Of a DNA stretch of 64,000 bases, positions 63,290 through 64,000 are shown piece after piece. The translations under genes were made by a program, and so were the position numbers. Source of the DNA: an uncultured Thioclava sp. (GTDB lineage Bacteria > Pseudomonadota > Alphaproteobacteria > Rhodobacterales > Rhodobacteraceae); assembly GCF_913064665.1 (NCBI RefSeq), contig NZ_CAJYBT010000011.1, forward strand, positions 34,877 to 98,876. Direction: 5' to 3'. The notes beneath the pieces were generated by a model that saw only the letters and a list, made by a program, of their open reading frames with translations, was not told where the DNA came from and did no database searches. Within the stretch, counting starts at the first letter, position 1; each line of letters starts with the position of its first letter.

Positions 63290-64000
63290 TCACTCATCAT
63301 AAGCATGCCCCGCGCGCAGCCCTTCGCGCACCCGATGCGCGACTTGCAGGAATTCCTCGCTGTCGCGAATATCCAGCGGACGCGCGGAGCGGGGCAGCGG
63401 GCTGTCGATCACCTCGTAGATTTGGCCCGGACGGGGCGACATCACCACGATCTTGGTGCTCAGATAGACCGCCTCGGGGATCGAATGGGTCACGAAACCG
63501 ATGGTTTTTTGCGTACGCTCCCACAGCTTGAGCAGCTCTTCATTCAGCTTGTCACGCACGATCTCATCGAGCGCGCCAAAGGGTTCGTCCATCAGCAAGA
63601 TATCGGCGTCAAAGGCCAGCGCGCGCGCAATGCTGGCGCGTTGCTGCATCCCGCCCGACAGCTGCCACGGGAACTTCTTGCCAAAGCCGTCAAGATCGAC
63701 CAACGATAGCACTTTTTCAACACGTTCGACCTGCTCGGCCTTGGAAAACCCCATGATTTCCAGCGGCAGGCGCACATTTCCTGCAATTGTGCGCCACGGA
63801 TACAAACCCGCTGCCTGAAATACATAGCCGTAAGATCGCTCCTTACGGGCCTCCTCGGCGCTCATGCCATTGACGCTCAGCGTGCCACCCGTGGGGGTTT
63901 CCAGCGCCGCGATGCAGCGCAGGAAAGTGGTCTTGCCACAGCCCGATGGGCCGATGAAACTGACGAACTCGCCGCGCTCAATATCAAGGTTGATATCCTT
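63290..64000 (-). CDS. ABC transporter ATP-binding protein (NitT/TauT family), 5' part missing
   Basis: The start codon lies beyond base 64000; the visible frame runs unbroken from 64000 with KDINLDIERGEFVSFIG leading into Walker A GPSGCGKTT (63952-63926). Further on are Q-loop FQAAGLYPW, signature LSGGMQQR, Walker B ILLMDEPFGALD and H-loop FVTHSIPEAVYLS. It powers the importer encoded by the next three genes. An internal ATG at 63865 is not the start because Walker A lies ahead of it. Confidence 0.95.
   Translation of the reverse strand, partial: KDINLDIERGEFVSFIGPSGCGKTTFLRCIAALETPTGGTLSVNGMSAEEARKERSYGYVFQAAGLYPWRTIAGNVRLPLEIMGFSKAEQVERVEKVLSLVDLDGFGKKFPWQLSGGMQQRASIARALAFDADILLMDEPFGALDEIVRDKLNEELLKLWERTQKTIGFVTHSIPEAVYLSTKIVVMSPRPGQIYEVIDSPLPRSARPLDIRDSEEFLQVAHRVREGLRAGHAYDE

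Overview
The window reads as a chromosomal segment of a GC-rich alphaproteobacterium, most likely in the order Rhodobacterales (Rhodobacter/Paracoccus/Roseobacter relatives). The evidence is the strong G/C bias at third codon positions, a B12-dependent class II ribonucleotide reductase as the only reductase seen here, an alphaproteobacterial LexA operator (GAAC-N7-GAAC), the gene order trpG-trpD-trpC-moaC-moeA-lexA, and several small families and intergenic repeats that I associate with this group. I do not assign a species.

Layout. 1-7131: an envelope or exopolysaccharide cluster with a secreted beta-helix protein (cut by the window start), a family 2 glycosyltransferase, a polysaccharide pyruvyl transferase and an FrhB-like iron-sulfur protein on the minus strand, and a Wzx-type flippase on the plus strand. 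7148-11885: nrdJ with a small downstream gene and a terminator, a roughly 520-base upstream region holding NrdR-box-like and DnaA-box-like sites, and tRNA-Pro(TGG). 11928-13728: a DUF192 protein, a double cold-shock-domain protein and pdxH. 13867-21046: fabI, a LysE exporter, gpt, a DUF2127 protein, an aminotransferase, ppiD and trpE. 21093-22922: a long divergent polysaccharide deacetylase on the opposite strand. 23115-27968: trpGDC-moaC-moeA, then lexA with its own operator and terminator. 28076-33093: comEC, gltX and gltA. 33179-33760: a decayed cytochrome P450 gene, previously easy to miss because it is spread over three reading frames. 33843-36037: a 60-residue orphan gene and a chaC/dipeptidase pair for glutathione breakdown. 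36093-44378: purD, xseA, a secreted protein, alkB, a YhhN protein, ftsY, a large palindromic element, a DMT transporter and yciB. 44395-53478: a glutathione transferase, an alpha/beta hydrolase, metZ, folE2, pyrG, secG, purA, a DUF2842 protein and a second LysE exporter. 53557-60361: a 945-residue acidic protein, a thiamine pyrophosphokinase, a LysR regulator, a RamB/ScfR-like XRE regulator with TTTACA repeats before it, a small lipoprotein and a membrane-anchored protein. 60434-64000: an ABC importer of the NMT1/THI5 type with two permeases; its ATPase gene runs off the window.

Most genes are housekeeping: nucleotide synthesis (nrdJ, purA, purD, pyrG, gpt), tryptophan, molybdenum cofactor, methionine, folate precursor, PLP salvage, fatty acid synthesis, translation, the TCA cycle, secretion (secG, ftsY, ppiD) and the SOS response. 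Accessory interest lies in the glycan cluster, the nrdJ control region, the P450 remnant, the dispersed intergenic element (two clear copies plus a large palindromic relative), the orphan small proteins, the acidic 945-residue protein, and the repeat-flanked XRE regulator. I found no CRISPR array, insertion sequence, prophage or rRNA gene.
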